Below, one piece after another: positions 22,945 through 34,425 of a DNA stretch of 64,000 nucleotides. The DNA lies in assembly GCA_030295235.1 (NCBI GenBank), contig AP026162.1:1860001-1924000 (forward strand), given 5' to 3'. Each line of letters starts with the position of its first letter. Positions within the stretch are counted from its first letter, which is position 1. The DNA comes from Fistulifera solaris (lineage: Eukaryota > Bacillariophyta > Bacillariophyceae > Naviculales > Stauroneidaceae). The notes beneath the pieces were generated by a model, which did not search any database, was not told where the DNA came from, and worked only from the letters and a program-made list of their open reading frames with translations. The position numbers and the translations under genes were made by a program.

Positions 22945-23156
22945 CACAAATTGTTCTGAGCTCAAGAGAGTCTGTCAAAGAGAGAATCGGTATACCAGGA
23001 GGTATTGTTATCTCGAATCTCGGTCCCAACAAGAGAACTGTTGATCTTAGTTGGGCATGCTAATGAAGCTGCAGCGTTTCTAGCTGCTATTGTTTTACAT
23101 CATAGAAGCTTAATTATTTATCTGTTGTAAAGGAAAAACCATTGCATCTTAAATCA

Positions 23157-24101
23157 TTATCTTTTAAGCTTAGATTTTGTTCCGACCAAAACGCCAACCG
23201 ATAGGCCTACCATTAGAGGAAGTATCCCCTGCCACAATAACACAGAAGCTGTACCACCTTCTTCCTCACTATCAGATCCGGAAATCCACGACAAAGCGGG
23301 CATCAAGGAAAATGGGAATTTTGACGCCAAGTCACTCCCGAAGAATGAAGATTTTCGCAATGTAGACGGCCGCTTTTTCAACACGGCCTTGCTCGCAAAG
23401 TCATCCGAATCTTGAATTTCTTCAAGCCACCGAACAGCCTCCTCCGCTGTCTCGACAAAGTGAATCACTTCGTCTGGTGTTTGTTCCAATAATCGGTCTT
23501 CATACGCACGTTGCATCATTTCCACAAAAGGCTGATAAAAATGATCCACGTTGACACAAACGATTGGTAAGGAGTTGTGCAATCCTAGTTTCCGAGCACA
23601 TGCCATCTCCCAGAGTTCATCCCACGTTCCAGGACCTCCTGGTAACACCACTAGCGCGTGTGCTCCTTCTACCAACAGCCGCTTTCGCTCCTGCAAATCC
23701 GGTCCATCCGCAATCAGCATTTCTCGAATCGGTCCTTCCTTGTTCGATGCTTTGTCAAACACCGAATGAGCGCCGCCGTCACGCAACGTCTTGCCTGTCG
23801 GTGTCGACGCCCAATCCCCCTGATCGACCAGCCACATTTTGTGAATGACACCCACAATGTGACCATTTCCTTCCACGGCACCATCGTTCATGGCGGCCAT
23901 GCAACCAAAACTCCCTGCTCCATTGACACAGGTGTGCCCTCGTTTCGCTAAAATGTAACCCAGATTTCGGGCTTCTTTCAAATATTTCTCGGGAGTTTTG
24001 GAAGAAGACGAACCGTAGCAAGTGACCCGCAAGGATCTCGAGGCGGGTTGTCGAATAAAAGCAGATTGGAGGACGTGGTCGTCGATGGTAATGCTGGTCA
24101 T
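23157..24101 (-). CDS. LOG-like phosphoribohydrolase with C-terminal membrane tail
   Basis: Protein of 314 residues of the LOG (cytokinin riboside 5'-monophosphate phosphoribohydrolase) superfamily, often annotated as lysine decarboxylase. LOG enzymes release free cytokinin base from the nucleotide. The Rossmann-like domain shows VTCYGSSSS near the start, a Gly-rich turn (NGAGSFGCMAAMNDGA) and the signature PGGPGTWDELWE with catalytic Glu and nearby Arg (MACARKLG). An unusual feature is the C-terminal extension of about 90 residues: a Ser/acidic linker, then a hydrophobic helix (WQGILPLMVGLSVGVLVGT) ending in SKLKR, the form of a tail anchor. I chose the ATG at 24101; the reading frame upstream lacks an ATG. 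Substrate may be another nucleotide (inference). Confidence 0.8.
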   Translation of the reverse strand: MTSITIDDHVLQSAFIRQPASRSLRVTCYGSSSSKTPEKYLKEARNLGYILAKRGHTCVNGAGSFGCMAAMNDGAVEGNGHIVGVIHKMWLVDQGDWASTPTGKTLRDGGAHSVFDKASNKEGPIREMLIADGPDLQERKRLLVEGAHALVVLPGGPGTWDELWEMACARKLGLHNSLPIVCVNVDHFYQPFVEMMQRAYEDRLLEQTPDEVIHFVETAEEAVRWLEEIQDSDDFASKAVLKKRPSTLRKSSFFGSDLASKFPFSLMPALSWISGSDSEEEGGTASVLLWQGILPLMVGLSVGVLVGTKSKLKR

Positions 24102-25488
24102 GTTTGAGAACTCAGTCGTATTAACAATGAGAGATTGATTTGGCAGCAACTGTTGCTTTTTTTATTGTTATCGTTTCAGTTTCCCGTCTTCTACTGGGTA
24201 TTACGGAGTATTTGTTTTCTTTTTGCGGCGGTTGGCAAGTGCGAAACCCGTTGTGAAAAGAGCGCGAGCGGCGGAATTTCAAATGTCGTCGTATCCGTGA
24301 CTGGTAGTTCATTTCCATGACTCAGTGGATTAGTAGTGTTGTGGACTTACTTTTCCCGTAGTTTTCCGCCTGCGACATCAACCTAAAGCGCACAACGCGT
24401 AGTCGTCCATAACAGCAAAAAAGTTTTTTTTATGGACTCTTAATGTCTTGTCGGGAGCTGGCTCGCATCGAAGCATGGCCATTTGATTTGATTCGCAAAA
24501 ATATTGCGACGACAAGTGCCGTGACTGCAAGTGAGTTGAGACCCATAATTCGGAAATCAAAAACGACGGCTCTTCTAGTCTATCCAATATCCAGTTCAAC
24601 AACACTAATGACAGCAACTGCAATAGTTTGTCAAGACTTGGGCAAGAATCTGCAAGATGAGCACCCTTACACTATGATTACGTAAGCTACTTGACAAAAA
24701 TCAATACCCAGATGCAATCCGGCTGGTTCCCGCCCCTATCCGATCGAAAGAATGATAGCACCGTTTTACTCAGCAATGAGCTATGAAAGCAGAAAACACT
24801 AAACGTTTCATCGGCCATCGGCCATCGAGCTATCGGCTATCGAGCCCTCTTTGCTCCACGCTCCACGTCACATCCACTCACATTTGAAGAAAATTATGCA
24901 GTCCTTCATAGAGTCTAAAGGAGTAAGTAGGTGTCGCAGTTGAAGTAATAGAATTATGAACGACCCAGACGCCACGTCATAAAAGTGACGTAACCATGTC
25001 GTCACCCTGCACCTTGTTACTGTACTACGTTAAGCAACGTGCGAGGTCCGAGGTGGAGGTCCGAAGTCCGAACAAAAGTGCCACGTCGAGTGAAAATTTA
25101 TCATGTAAGAAATGTACCATAACCAGAATCGCTCTTACGTGGACTTGAAGCTGCAGAATAGTCACTGAAAAGTACGACTACAATCAAACTCAGACTCAGC
25201 AATCACGAAAAGTGACGTAATCATGTCGTCATAAACGATGACGTAACCAAGTCGTCACCTTTTTCTTCGACTGTTTGGAAGATTGCCACGTAGGATGACG
25301 TGACCGCTCGTACCAGTTTACGTAGCGGGTGCGGCAAACATTCGCAAACAACAATCTCATCCTTTTTGATGATTTATTCGGCCCCTCACAATTCTCTCGA
25401 GACGTCGACTTCATTGACACCATCTCAAGTTTTCTGATCAAAATCGTTTCTATCGAGAGTATAAACGGTTGATTATCACGTTATCATC
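24102..25488. other. long intergenic region upstream of the ABCC gene
   Basis: About 1.4 kb. The left half holds only weak short frames. Around 24821-24850 there is a short repetitive stretch (CATCGGCCATCG, CTATCG units). The right half contains the TGACGT cluster listed separately. Confidence 0.5.
24974..25301 (+). promoter_or_regulatory. composite CRE-type promoter of the ABCC gene
   Basis: Full hexamers: ACGTCA at 24974-24979 and TGACGT at 24986-24991, 25213-25218, 25239-25244 and 25296-25301. Three of them belong to a 19-bp composite, TGACGTAAYCAWGTCGTCA, at 24986-25004, 25213-25231 and 25239-25257. Each composite carries TGACG at the left and CGTCA at the right, an inverted pair with a nine-base spacer. 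The cluster ends about 190 bp before the start codon at 25489. Diatom bZIP factors are known to act on such elements in CO2/cAMP control. Confidence 0.6.
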
Positions 25489-28400
25489 ATGCCCGGTCCA
25501 TTTGCCCCGATTACTGGAGGACGCGTTTCCGAGGTGGTCAACCAGGAGGCCGCCTTGTGCAAGTCCTCCTCCTGCCTTCCGACGTCGAACAAAGAGAACA
25601 AGGTCGACAAGTTCTGCAAGGATTACGAAGACTTTATCAGTGTTTCAGATGCACACAAGACTTTCATCAGCAACTGGGAACAGGAAAAGAAAAAGACTGA
25701 GCAGCCGGACGAGAAACCGTACAAGATGCTCTTGCGCTGTTTGTGGACGTCCTTCCGTTACGATTTCTTCAAGGCATTTTTCTCCAAACTCACGTGGTCG
25801 GTGCTTGTCATCTTTTCGATCTACTACTTCGTTTTCGATATCCTCGACTTCATCAACAAGCGCGACAAGGAAATCCCCATCAACAGGGGTGAGTACTACG
25901 AGTTCTACCTCTGTGGAGGTTTCTTCGCTGCCATGTTCGTGCTGTCGATTGGTATCCAGCAAATGGGTATCTACTCGTCTATTTTGGGCTCTAAAGTCAA
26001 GGCAGCACTGACGACCGAGATCTACAAGAAGATGATTGTTCGTGATCCGTACGGATCCAAGGCGGATGTCGTAGCGCTCGTTGCCAAGGATGTCGAGAAG
26101 CTCGCTGAAGCCTGTTTGAGTTTGCAGTACTTGTGGTCTGGTATCTTCGAGACACTCGCTGCGTTGGCGGTCACGCTTATCTTGTTGGGTGCCACGATTC
26201 TTCCCGGCGTCGCTCTCATGGCAATCTTCATGCCGCTTCAGTACTACATGGGCATGGTCGTCGCCTACCGTAAGAAGGATTTGGCCAAAGTCTCAGACAA
26301 GCGCATCTCCCTCATGGAAGAAATCATGCGCAGTATCAAGCTCATCAAGATCTACGGCTGGGAAGCGTCTTTTTTCAAAAATCTCAACGAAATTCGCGCC
26401 GAAGAGAGTCGCTTGGTTGATGGAATCAACAACTACAAATCAACTATTCTCGGTTTGATCTTCTGCTTGCCTCCTATGTTGTGCGTTGTCATTTTCGGAA
26501 CAAAGGAAGCGATGGGTGAGATCGAGTCGGTTGTCGTGTTTACCGCCATGTCCTTCTTCAACACGCTGCGTGTGCCCTTCTCCAAGTTGCCCAAGAGTCT
26601 CCGCGATGTGCTCGACGCCTTGTCCAGCATGGAACGTATCCAAGCCTTCTTGCTCGAGCCAGAATTGAGTGTCGCCGAGAAAAAGAACGACGCGCCTTCC
26701 AATCACCAAGGCATTACCTTCCGCAATGCTTGCCTGTCGTACGGAATGGACGGAGCCATCTTGTTGAAATATGTGAACTTGAACATCCCGCAAGGCGCGC
26801 TCATGATGGTGGCTGGATCGGTTGCTTCAGGAAAGTCCAACTTGTTGAAATCTATCCTCGGAGACATGACCATGCGCAGCGGCCAGTGTCTCACGCCGGC
26901 ATCGAAAGCTTACGTTCCACAGACTCCTTGGACCGCTTTGGGTACCGTGCGAGACAACATTGTTTTTGGCTTGCCCTTCGATGAAGCTTTCTACCGCAAG
27001 GTCATCTTCGCTTGCGCCTTGGAACCCGATTTGAAGATGATGCCCCTCGGAGACCAGACCTGGATCGGAGAACGAGGAGGTAACTTGTCCGGTGGCCAGA
27101 AGCAGCGTATTGCCCTCGCCCGTGCCGCTTACAGTCGCGCCAAGCTCTACGTGTTGGACTCCCCCTTGTCGGCCGTCGACATGTACACTTGTCAGCACAT
27201 CTTCAAGCTCTGCATCAAGGACATCATGATTGCTGGTGGCGGCACTGTCGTCTTGGCCACCCATCAGACGGAATTGTTCTACATGTCGGATCATTTGGTC
27301 GTGATGAAGGAGAACAACGTCGTGTACAACGACAAGTACTCCTTCAAGGGCATTAAGCATCTTTTCCCCAACTTTTGCGGTGACGAAGTCGCCGAGAGCA
27401 CCTAAGCTGGTTCTTCCCAAAAGTCGAACATCCCGCTCCCTCGGACCCACACACCGACCCGCAAGATATTTTGGAACACCCCGAACATGGCGTCAAGGTA
27501 ACACACGATGCCTTGGTCCCTCTCAAGCGTCACCCACCCATGACCCCGTCGCCGTCGACAAAGAAAATCATAACCAAGCCACACGCAGAGAGCGAAGGAA
27601 GCATTTACTGGTGGTACATCCAGAAGATCGGCGTTTGCTTGTTCACCACCGCGACTTTGATCTTCATCATCGGCCAGATCTTCCGCGTGTACAGTGACAA
27701 CTGGGTTTCAGTCTGGACCAAGCGCAAGTACGAGCCGGAACGCACCGCCGATTCTTTCTATGCCGGTCTCTACGGCTTGTTGGTCTTTGTCTTTTGTGCA
27801 TGTCCTTCTTGCGTGCCTTCTTCTACTACCGCACGGGCAAAGTTGGCGCCATGAACATTCACGATGCGGCATTTGGTGCCGCCCTCAAGGCACCCATGCA
27901 CTTCTTCCATGTCACACCAGTCGGTAAATTGTTGGCCTTCTTCTCCAAGGATGTCGAAATCATTGACGATCAGTTGGTCGACAACATCCTCATGTTCCAA
28001 ATCATGTTCTGGATCTTTATCATGGCTTGCGGTGTTGTTGCCTATAACTTGGTCTTCTTTTTGGTCATTGTCGCTGGTTTGGCCGTCGTGTACATCTACA
28101 CCGTGTACAACTACATCCAAGCCTCCGTCCCTCTCATGCGCGCCGCGGAAGAGTCTGGTAGTCATGTCGTCGCTCACACGGCCGAGACATTGAGTGGATT
28201 GGCTGTGGTCCGTGCTTTCCGCATGGAAGACCGATTTGTAAACGAGAACGTCGGATTGCAAGCCAAGTCGGCCGTCGCTACCTTTTCCATCGCCAACCTA
28301 TCCTTGTGGTTGGCCTACCGCGTCGACTTGATCGGTGCCCTTTTGGTGTTGGGTTGCTGTCTGTTGGCCGTTGTCGACACCTCCATGGACGCTCCTATTG

Positions 28401-29359
28401 CCGGGTTGATTGTCAGTAACTCATTCCAAATTCTCTTGTTCTTCAGTATCATGTCTCGCTTGATGGGTGACTTCCACGACAACATGAAGTCCGTCAACAT
28501 GGCCCGCGAGCTCTGCGACTTGGAAGCCGAGCAAGAACCCGAACAAGAAGTCGAACCCCCGGCTCAGTGGCCGTCCAAAGGAGAAATCCGATTTGAAGGT
28601 GTTGTCATGCCCTACTTGCCCGGTCAACCACCCACGCTCAAGGGTATCAATTTCAGCATCGGGGAAGGTGAAAAAATCGGTGTCGTTGGACGTACGGGTG
28701 CCGGCAAGAGTTCTTTGATTGTCGCTTTGTACCGTTTGGCTGAAATCTCCGAAGGAAGCATCCACGTCGACAACATTAATTGCGCGAACGTCAACCTGCA
28801 CAAGCTTCGCAGCAGCATGGCCATCATTCCCCAAGAACCTGTCATGTTCTCTGGTACGCTCCGTTATAACTTGGATCCCTTCAACCAACACACCGACGAG
28901 GCACTCTGGGATGTTTTGAGAAAGTGCTTGTTGGGCCCTGTCATCGAAAGCAACAAGGACGGCCTGAATACCAAAGTCGAACTTATGGGCTCCAACTTCT
29001 CGCTCGGCACCCAGCAACTGATTTGCTTGGCCCGTGCCATGTTGAATCCATCCCGCATCTTGTTGTTGGACGAAGCGACCGCGGCCCTCGACTCCGATAC
29101 GAACGCGGCCGTGCAACAGGTCTTGCAGAAGCACTTCTCGCACCGAACCATTTTTACCATTGCGCACCGTTTGGACACTATCATTGATTCTGATCGCATT
29201 TTGGTAATGAATGCTGGTGTGGTTGCCGAGTTCGACACACCGCACAATTTGTTGGAAGACCACGATTCGATCTTCCATGAGTTGTGTATGAACACTGGTA
29301 AGGCACAGTTCGAAGTCCTCGCCGCCCGAGCCCGTGCTCTTGCCAATGAGAGGAAGTAA
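25489..29359 (+). CDS. ABCC (MRP-type) full-size ABC transporter
   Basis: Multidrug-resistance-protein-type exporter, about 1290 residues, with TMD1-NBD1-TMD2-NBD2 and no extra N-terminal membrane domain. NBD1: Walker A GSVASGKS near residue 443, signature NLSGGQKQRIALARA, Walker B YVLDSPLSAVD, where the catalytic Glu is replaced by Ser. NBD2: Walker A GRTGAGKS, signature region FSLGTQQLICLARA, Walker B ILLLDEATAALD with a normal Glu. Such asymmetry is typical of ABCC proteins. Two one-base deficits break the frame in the linker and TMD2: one between 27384 and 27403 (site not tied to a clear run) and one in the T run 27792-27795. With both restored, the span is divisible by three. Codon choice looks more biased (AAG, TTG, GTC, CTC) than in neighbours, suggesting high expression. 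Two separate half-transporters are possible but less likely. Confidence 0.85.
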
Positions 29360-30025
29360 AACAAAGAAGCGAACAAGCTTTGAAACGTTGATTGCATGAA
29401 AAGAGTCAGATATTCTCGTTTGACGTTAGAATAAGAAAATAGTAGTGAAATGCGGCTTACATTTAGCACCCTATCGTTCTTCTCTAGAGTCAATGCATCG
29501 GAAGAGTTGCTTGCCGATGGTCAGTTAGAAGAATCACTAAGAGTACAGGGACCCAGAGATTCGTAACCATTGCAACTCCAAACGCCTCTCACGGAATGTC
29601 AACAACAAGAAGCTCGTAGTTCGAGTGCTAATGTATTGATAATTCTTCAAAGTGAGCACTGGAATCGTTTTCGTTATCTTCAAAGTAATTTTATTGCGTT
29701 GACTGTTGACTGTCGGAGGAAGCATGACTGAAACAAATTTGTTCACGAAACCATGCAGCACGCCCTTCCCTCAGCAGTCTGTACAGGCGACTGAAGCTCT
29801 TAGGTCGCTTACTATCGATCTCATCATCAGAATAACTGCATGAAATCTACTACGCACTGCCGAACTATGGTGTCTTTACGTTGAGCTATTCTTCTTCTCT
29901 AAGGATACTTGTTGTTATAACTTCTAAATTAGTCAGTTTCTTATATTTTATTTTTATGTTATCGTATCGATACTTGTCTATTCCTGGCCTATTCAATCTG
30001 TTCGAATTCCTCTTGTACATGTACT
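29360..30025. other. convergent intergenic region
   Basis: Between the ABCC and alanine racemase 3' ends. The interval is AT-rich toward 29940-30020 and shows no gene or repeat that I can support. Confidence 0.45.
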
Positions 30026-32166
30026 TCAAATAAAATACCGCTTTACTCGCAGTTTATCTAGTCCGCAAGTCATAGCAGAAAGTGTTGTCTTCAATTCCTC
30101 AGCTATATCTTGTAAGCGAACCATCCCTTGGTCCTCTTCTTCACCCGCGGGTCCCCATAAAATAGCCGTGTCTCCTACGCAAACGGAAGCGCCAACCTGG
30201 TCTTCTTTGTCTCCGACAGGTCCAAGGTCTACCATCATCATGTCCATACAAATATTACCAGCAACGGGGAACACCTTCCCGCGAATTTGGACTTTGCCAA
30301 CCCCGTTTCCCAGTGCCCGAGGGTACCCATCCGCAAACCCAATCGTCAACGTACCTATCCTGACATCATGCGGAGCAACGTAGGCGCGGTCGTAACCGAC
30401 GCTATCGCCAGTCTTTAGGATTGCAACATGCCGTATAGATGCACAAAGTGTTGATACCGCTTTTAGTTGCGGAAAAGCAGGACGCTGTCCAAAGATGGCA
30501 CCTCCGACCCGGACAAATCCTCTCGTGTTAGAGCCGTCTTGGCTAAGAATTTTCTCCGCGTCGAAATGTGTAAGAGACGTCGTAAGTAGTGCTGCCGAGT
30601 TATCTGTGCTCACAGTAGGAATATTGATCCCAGCAGCTCTAACTCGATTTAAAAGCCAGATAAACTTCTCCATCTGGGAATGAGAATATGTTGACGTTGC
30701 GTTGGCTTCGGCCATGTGGGTGCACATGCCGAAAAATTCAATCGGAGCATTGGAGAGAATCTCTGCGTCCACCAATTCTTTCAATATCTCAATCGTATCG
30801 CGTCGATGTTCATTTTCATCGGGCTTGTCGACTTTAAAACCAAGTCTTCCCATTCCTGTATCAACTGAAGCGTGCCATCGCAACCTTTTTCGTACTGCCA
30901 TGGAGAGCGCGGCCGAACTCGTCGTTGTGTTTCCGCCATCCATTTTACCAAAAGTTCCCATATTTTGATTGTTGTTCATCTTTGCTAGTTCGCGAGCCCT
31001 AGCGTTGCGTGCTTCCGCGTCAATGCCCGCAAAAACGGAACACGTCTTACGAGTTTGGGAATCTGAGAGAGGCGCCGGCACAAATACTTGTCTTTCTGTA
31101 TCATGGGAATCCGTCGAGGAGTTATCAGTTGACACTGGATTTGATGCAAGGGCTTTTCCCTGACGCTCCTCGAGTTGACTTGCCGCTTCTTTGGCGGCTC
31201 TTTGACCCAAAAGGAGTGCCCTTACTTCTTTTGCGAGATCCTGGCCTTGAACATTGCCGAGCGTACTAGACGGGTAAATGAGTGATTGTCGACTAATTGG
31301 GCGACTATCCTCCGTCCCAGAATCCTGGGGATTCCAAAGCGAATTTTGTGTAAGGTTGTCTTTCAAAACGTTTGGCAAGTCCAGATTTACCGGTACTTTA
31401 AAGTTGTTGTGTAGGACCTGTTCAGCATCCCGTGGACCAAGCGGTGCAAACAGAGCTTTCGCTTTAGCTTCATTCGCCGCCTGTTCCACTTCAACACATT
31501 TTCTTTCCTTTGAATTTCTCACCCATGCCAGTAGTTGCTCCGCTACTTCGGGACCTGACACCATCAGTTCGATTCCATGATACAAGTATTCATCAAAGCA
31601 CCGTGGAAAATTAACAGGTGGTCCCAAAACGATGATACGAATCCGAGAAGGTCTCATACTCGGATTTTTCACAGAAACCTGTTCCCCTCCGTTAGTTTGG
31701 GTTGATGATGCTACATTTTCCCAGAAAGAGGGATGACTGCTATCCAGCGCTACGGGAAAATGCGAGGCAAGCTGTTTCGACCAACGGCCTGGAGGGTTAT
31801 TTTCAAACGCCCGACGCAATTGGATGGCTTCTTCAAGGGTCGCGACTGCAAAGCATCCGCCCCGCAGCAATCCGCGAGATGCAAGGCGGTCGCAATGGCG
31901 CCGTGGCCGTAACCATCGGCTTTGACCACGGTAATAACCGAGCAACTCTGTTCATTCGCGGCTGCTTCGACGCACGCGTAGTTGTGCTCCAGTGCCGACA
32001 AACGAATACGATGTACAACCCTCTGTTCTCCCTCTTTTGATTTTGTAGTCTTGCTGAGTTGCGCTTGCTCATCTACAGCAATGCCTTTCGTTCGACCCTC
32101 CGCCTCGGGTGTCGGTAAATTTGACGTACTGCAATGATAGCTTGAAAACGGCCTGAGATGCGTCAT
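30026..32166 (-). CDS. alr: alanine racemase, PLP-dependent, with large insertion
   Basis: Fold-type III PLP enzyme that interconverts L- and D-alanine, about 713 residues, far longer than the usual 360-400. The PLP lysine is in VVKADGYGHGA (Lys82). The barrel continues with FAVATLEEAIQLR, HASVDTGMGRLGF, CTHMAEAN and VRVGGAIFGQ. The C-terminal beta domain carries the second catalytic Tyr in SVGYDRAYVA, then IGFADGYPR and CMDMMMVDLG. About 190-200 extra residues, rich in Ser, Asn and Gln, are inserted between the early barrel (YLYHGIELMVSG) and the strand HASVDTGMGRLGF. A frame break at the A run 31850-31852 is repaired by one added base and then reads ADAFAVATLEEA, the family consensus. The start ATG is at 32166. 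No clear organelle presequence is visible. Confidence 0.88.
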
Positions 32167-32735
32167 ATTTGCCGCAGATGAGCGCCCGTTGAACTGCTAT
32201 GTCAAGGGAGGATAGAGAGCAAAGACAATTGTGCATTTTGTAACGGAAAGTTGCTTTTTGAGGTCAATCAAAGAAGTCAAGCGTCACATCTTTCCAACGA
32301 AATCCATGTGTTTTGGCGTTTTTGCAAGCAAAAAAGGACCTTGATCTTGATCACACTGGTCTGCTACTTTAAGTGGTATAGTGCAAAGTGTCCTTATGGT
32401 ACTGTAATAAATGTCCGTATTTCGCCACGACTCAAATTTCAGTCATGAATCAATATTCTTTTGAGCTAAGGACGTTCGAGCGACAGTGTTACCGGTAACT
32501 AAAATTCGCTCGTTCAGCAAATCTTCTTGAAATCCATTTATCGTTGTTGCAATCAGGTGTTTTTAGCAGCGTTTGCATTTAAACGTCGTTGTGACTTCTT
32601 GTCTGCTCTAAGCAAATGGATGGCGACCGCATATCGCATAGGGGTACTCCTACGGCAATGGAATGATCGACAGTAGCATCACTCTAACCAACAATTATCT
32701 GATTTTAGTCATTTGGCAAGTAAAGTTATAATATT
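32167..32735. other. intergenic region
   Basis: Upstream of the alanine racemase and downstream of PSMD5. Nothing coding or repetitive stands out. Confidence 0.45.
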
Positions 32736-34363
32736 TTATTCAGTAGCCACATCCCAATTTTGTACTATTTTGTAGTGAGGACCTTGATCTGAATACTTCT
32801 CCAATTGCTTGACAAGCTCTTCGGACAAGAGACCGTTGAGGGGACTCGAAAGTATGGATTGAATGATCGCGTACTTCGCTTCACGACCCTCTTTGGTCGG
32901 TTCCATATCGCGCGACAGCATCATGGGAAAGAATTCACCATGATTCCAAAGAACTTGTCCTGCTGTAGGCATTTTCGCCACAGCCCGCAACAGCTCATAC
33001 ACACCGAGACGGACTTCGGGAATGGGGGACCGCACCAGAGATAGAAGAAGTTCCATTGTATCACCCCGAAAGGTACTTGAATTCGCTTCACCAATACACG
33101 CGAACAATTTCATAGTCATTGCGTCGGATGGTGGTCTGGGCGTCCAGCTGTCTGTATTCTCTACAACAACCATGCTTGGATCCAACACGTGTGCAACGGA
33201 TATCAGAATAGCCGCCTTTAGTTTCGATCGCGCCGCGGACTGAAACGATAGCCACGCGTACCGAGTCACTGGATCACTGATAATCAACTCCAATGCTTCA
33301 TCCGAGGCCGAGGCAAACGCGGAGATGGCATCAATCATGGTAAAACGATCGACTTCGGAGCCACTCGTTTGTTCATCCCAATGATGCAAAGCTTTATGAA
33401 AGGACGTCAGCAAAAGTGACTGTCGTGTCCGGCTACCGCACTGGTTGTGTCCCAGTGCAAAAGCTTACAGAGTCTGGCCACGACACGGAGTGCGGAACCT
33501 CCCAAGAGAGCGTCCGGTATTCCGGAAGATGAATCATCGGCTGACACACCCGCCATGCTTAGAATTGTCCGCAGTGGAAAACCTTCTTGTGACGTCAAGA
33601 GCCATTGGGTCCGCGATGGATGAAATGGTTGTGTCGAGGCAAGACGCTCAAACAAGTCCAAGGCCGATAGTTGTAACAGAGGGTCAGCGTCGTATGTCAA
33701 CATGGTCGTTACGCTACTCATGGCGCCGGCTGCGAGTGCTACACGCATGAACGTATCTTCCATCAAGACTAATTCGACCATCGCAGTGCCGCACCGTACA
33801 CAGGTAGTACTCGCATGAACTGCAGTCGGACCGGAAGATGAAGTGAGTTGCTGCCAACTTTCCCTCCACAAATGCTGCAACACTGGCATGACTTGTTCGA
33901 CAAAGACCGAACCCTGTCGTCGGGCTATACAGACGAGAACGGTCGTGGCGTTGTCGGCTACTTGAACATCTTCCCCGCGTAGTTGGGAAACGATTACCAG
34001 CAGCAATTCCGAAGATACACAGAGAGGTTCGGTCGTGCTTTGACTCAGACGAGTCACTTCTTCAAGTACGGCTTGCGATGTCGGTTTGAGAAAGAGAGTT
34101 GGTTCCGATGCTACCAAAGCGCCCATGAGCGACAAAGCCTCACTGCTGGATAGTATACTGTTCTCTTGGACGTCTCGAAACAAGAATGGCACCAAGACGC
34201 TCATCGTATTTGCTGGAGAAACATGATCATTCAGTTCCTTTATCATTTGCGGATCTAACGACTGGGATGTTGCCAGTCCCTGACATAATTGCTGTAACCG
34301 AGATAACACTTTCTCATTTGCTGAAGTATCGACCGACATTTCATTGTTTTTTATTCTAGGCAT
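32736..34363 (-). CDS. PSMD5: 26S proteasome assembly chaperone PSMD5/S5b
   Basis: HEAT/ARM-repeat protein of about 542 residues that resembles PSMD5 (S5b), which binds the base ATPase Rpt1/PSMC2 during 19S assembly. Evidence is the all-helical repeat architecture throughout, the segments VRLGVYELLRAVA and WLLTSQEGFPLRT typical of the family, and the C-terminal form (EKYSDQGPHYKIVQNWDVATE in shorter pieces) parallel to the GPYYV ending of animal PSMD5. One deficit in the A run 33412-33415 breaks the frame; one added base joins DSHF to LLTSFHKALHHW and makes the span divisible by three. I chose the first ATG at 34363; 34339 is a second option. Identification rests on overall pattern, not on a catalytic motif. 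Confidence 0.72.
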
Positions 34364-34425
34364 AATGCATTCATCAATCAATATTTAGTTATCATCGTTG
34401 TGTTTGCGCGCAAGGAGCAAGGAAA

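Noticed and set aside
24378-24623. 81-codon minus-strand frame upstream of the LOG-like gene
   Set aside because: No domain, no homology recognised, and an overlapping plus-strand frame of similar length; not above background.
26827-27450. 207-codon minus-strand frame inside the ABCC gene
   Set aside because: Same antisense effect opposite NBD1; no independent support.
28421-29278. 285-codon minus-strand frame inside the ABCC gene
   Set aside because: It lies exactly opposite NBD2. Strong codon bias of the plus strand creates long antisense frames; the product has no domain.
25489-29359. Two independent half-size ABC transporters
   Set aside because: The second part lacks its own good start and promoter, and two one-base changes give one full ABCC protein with the expected domain order.
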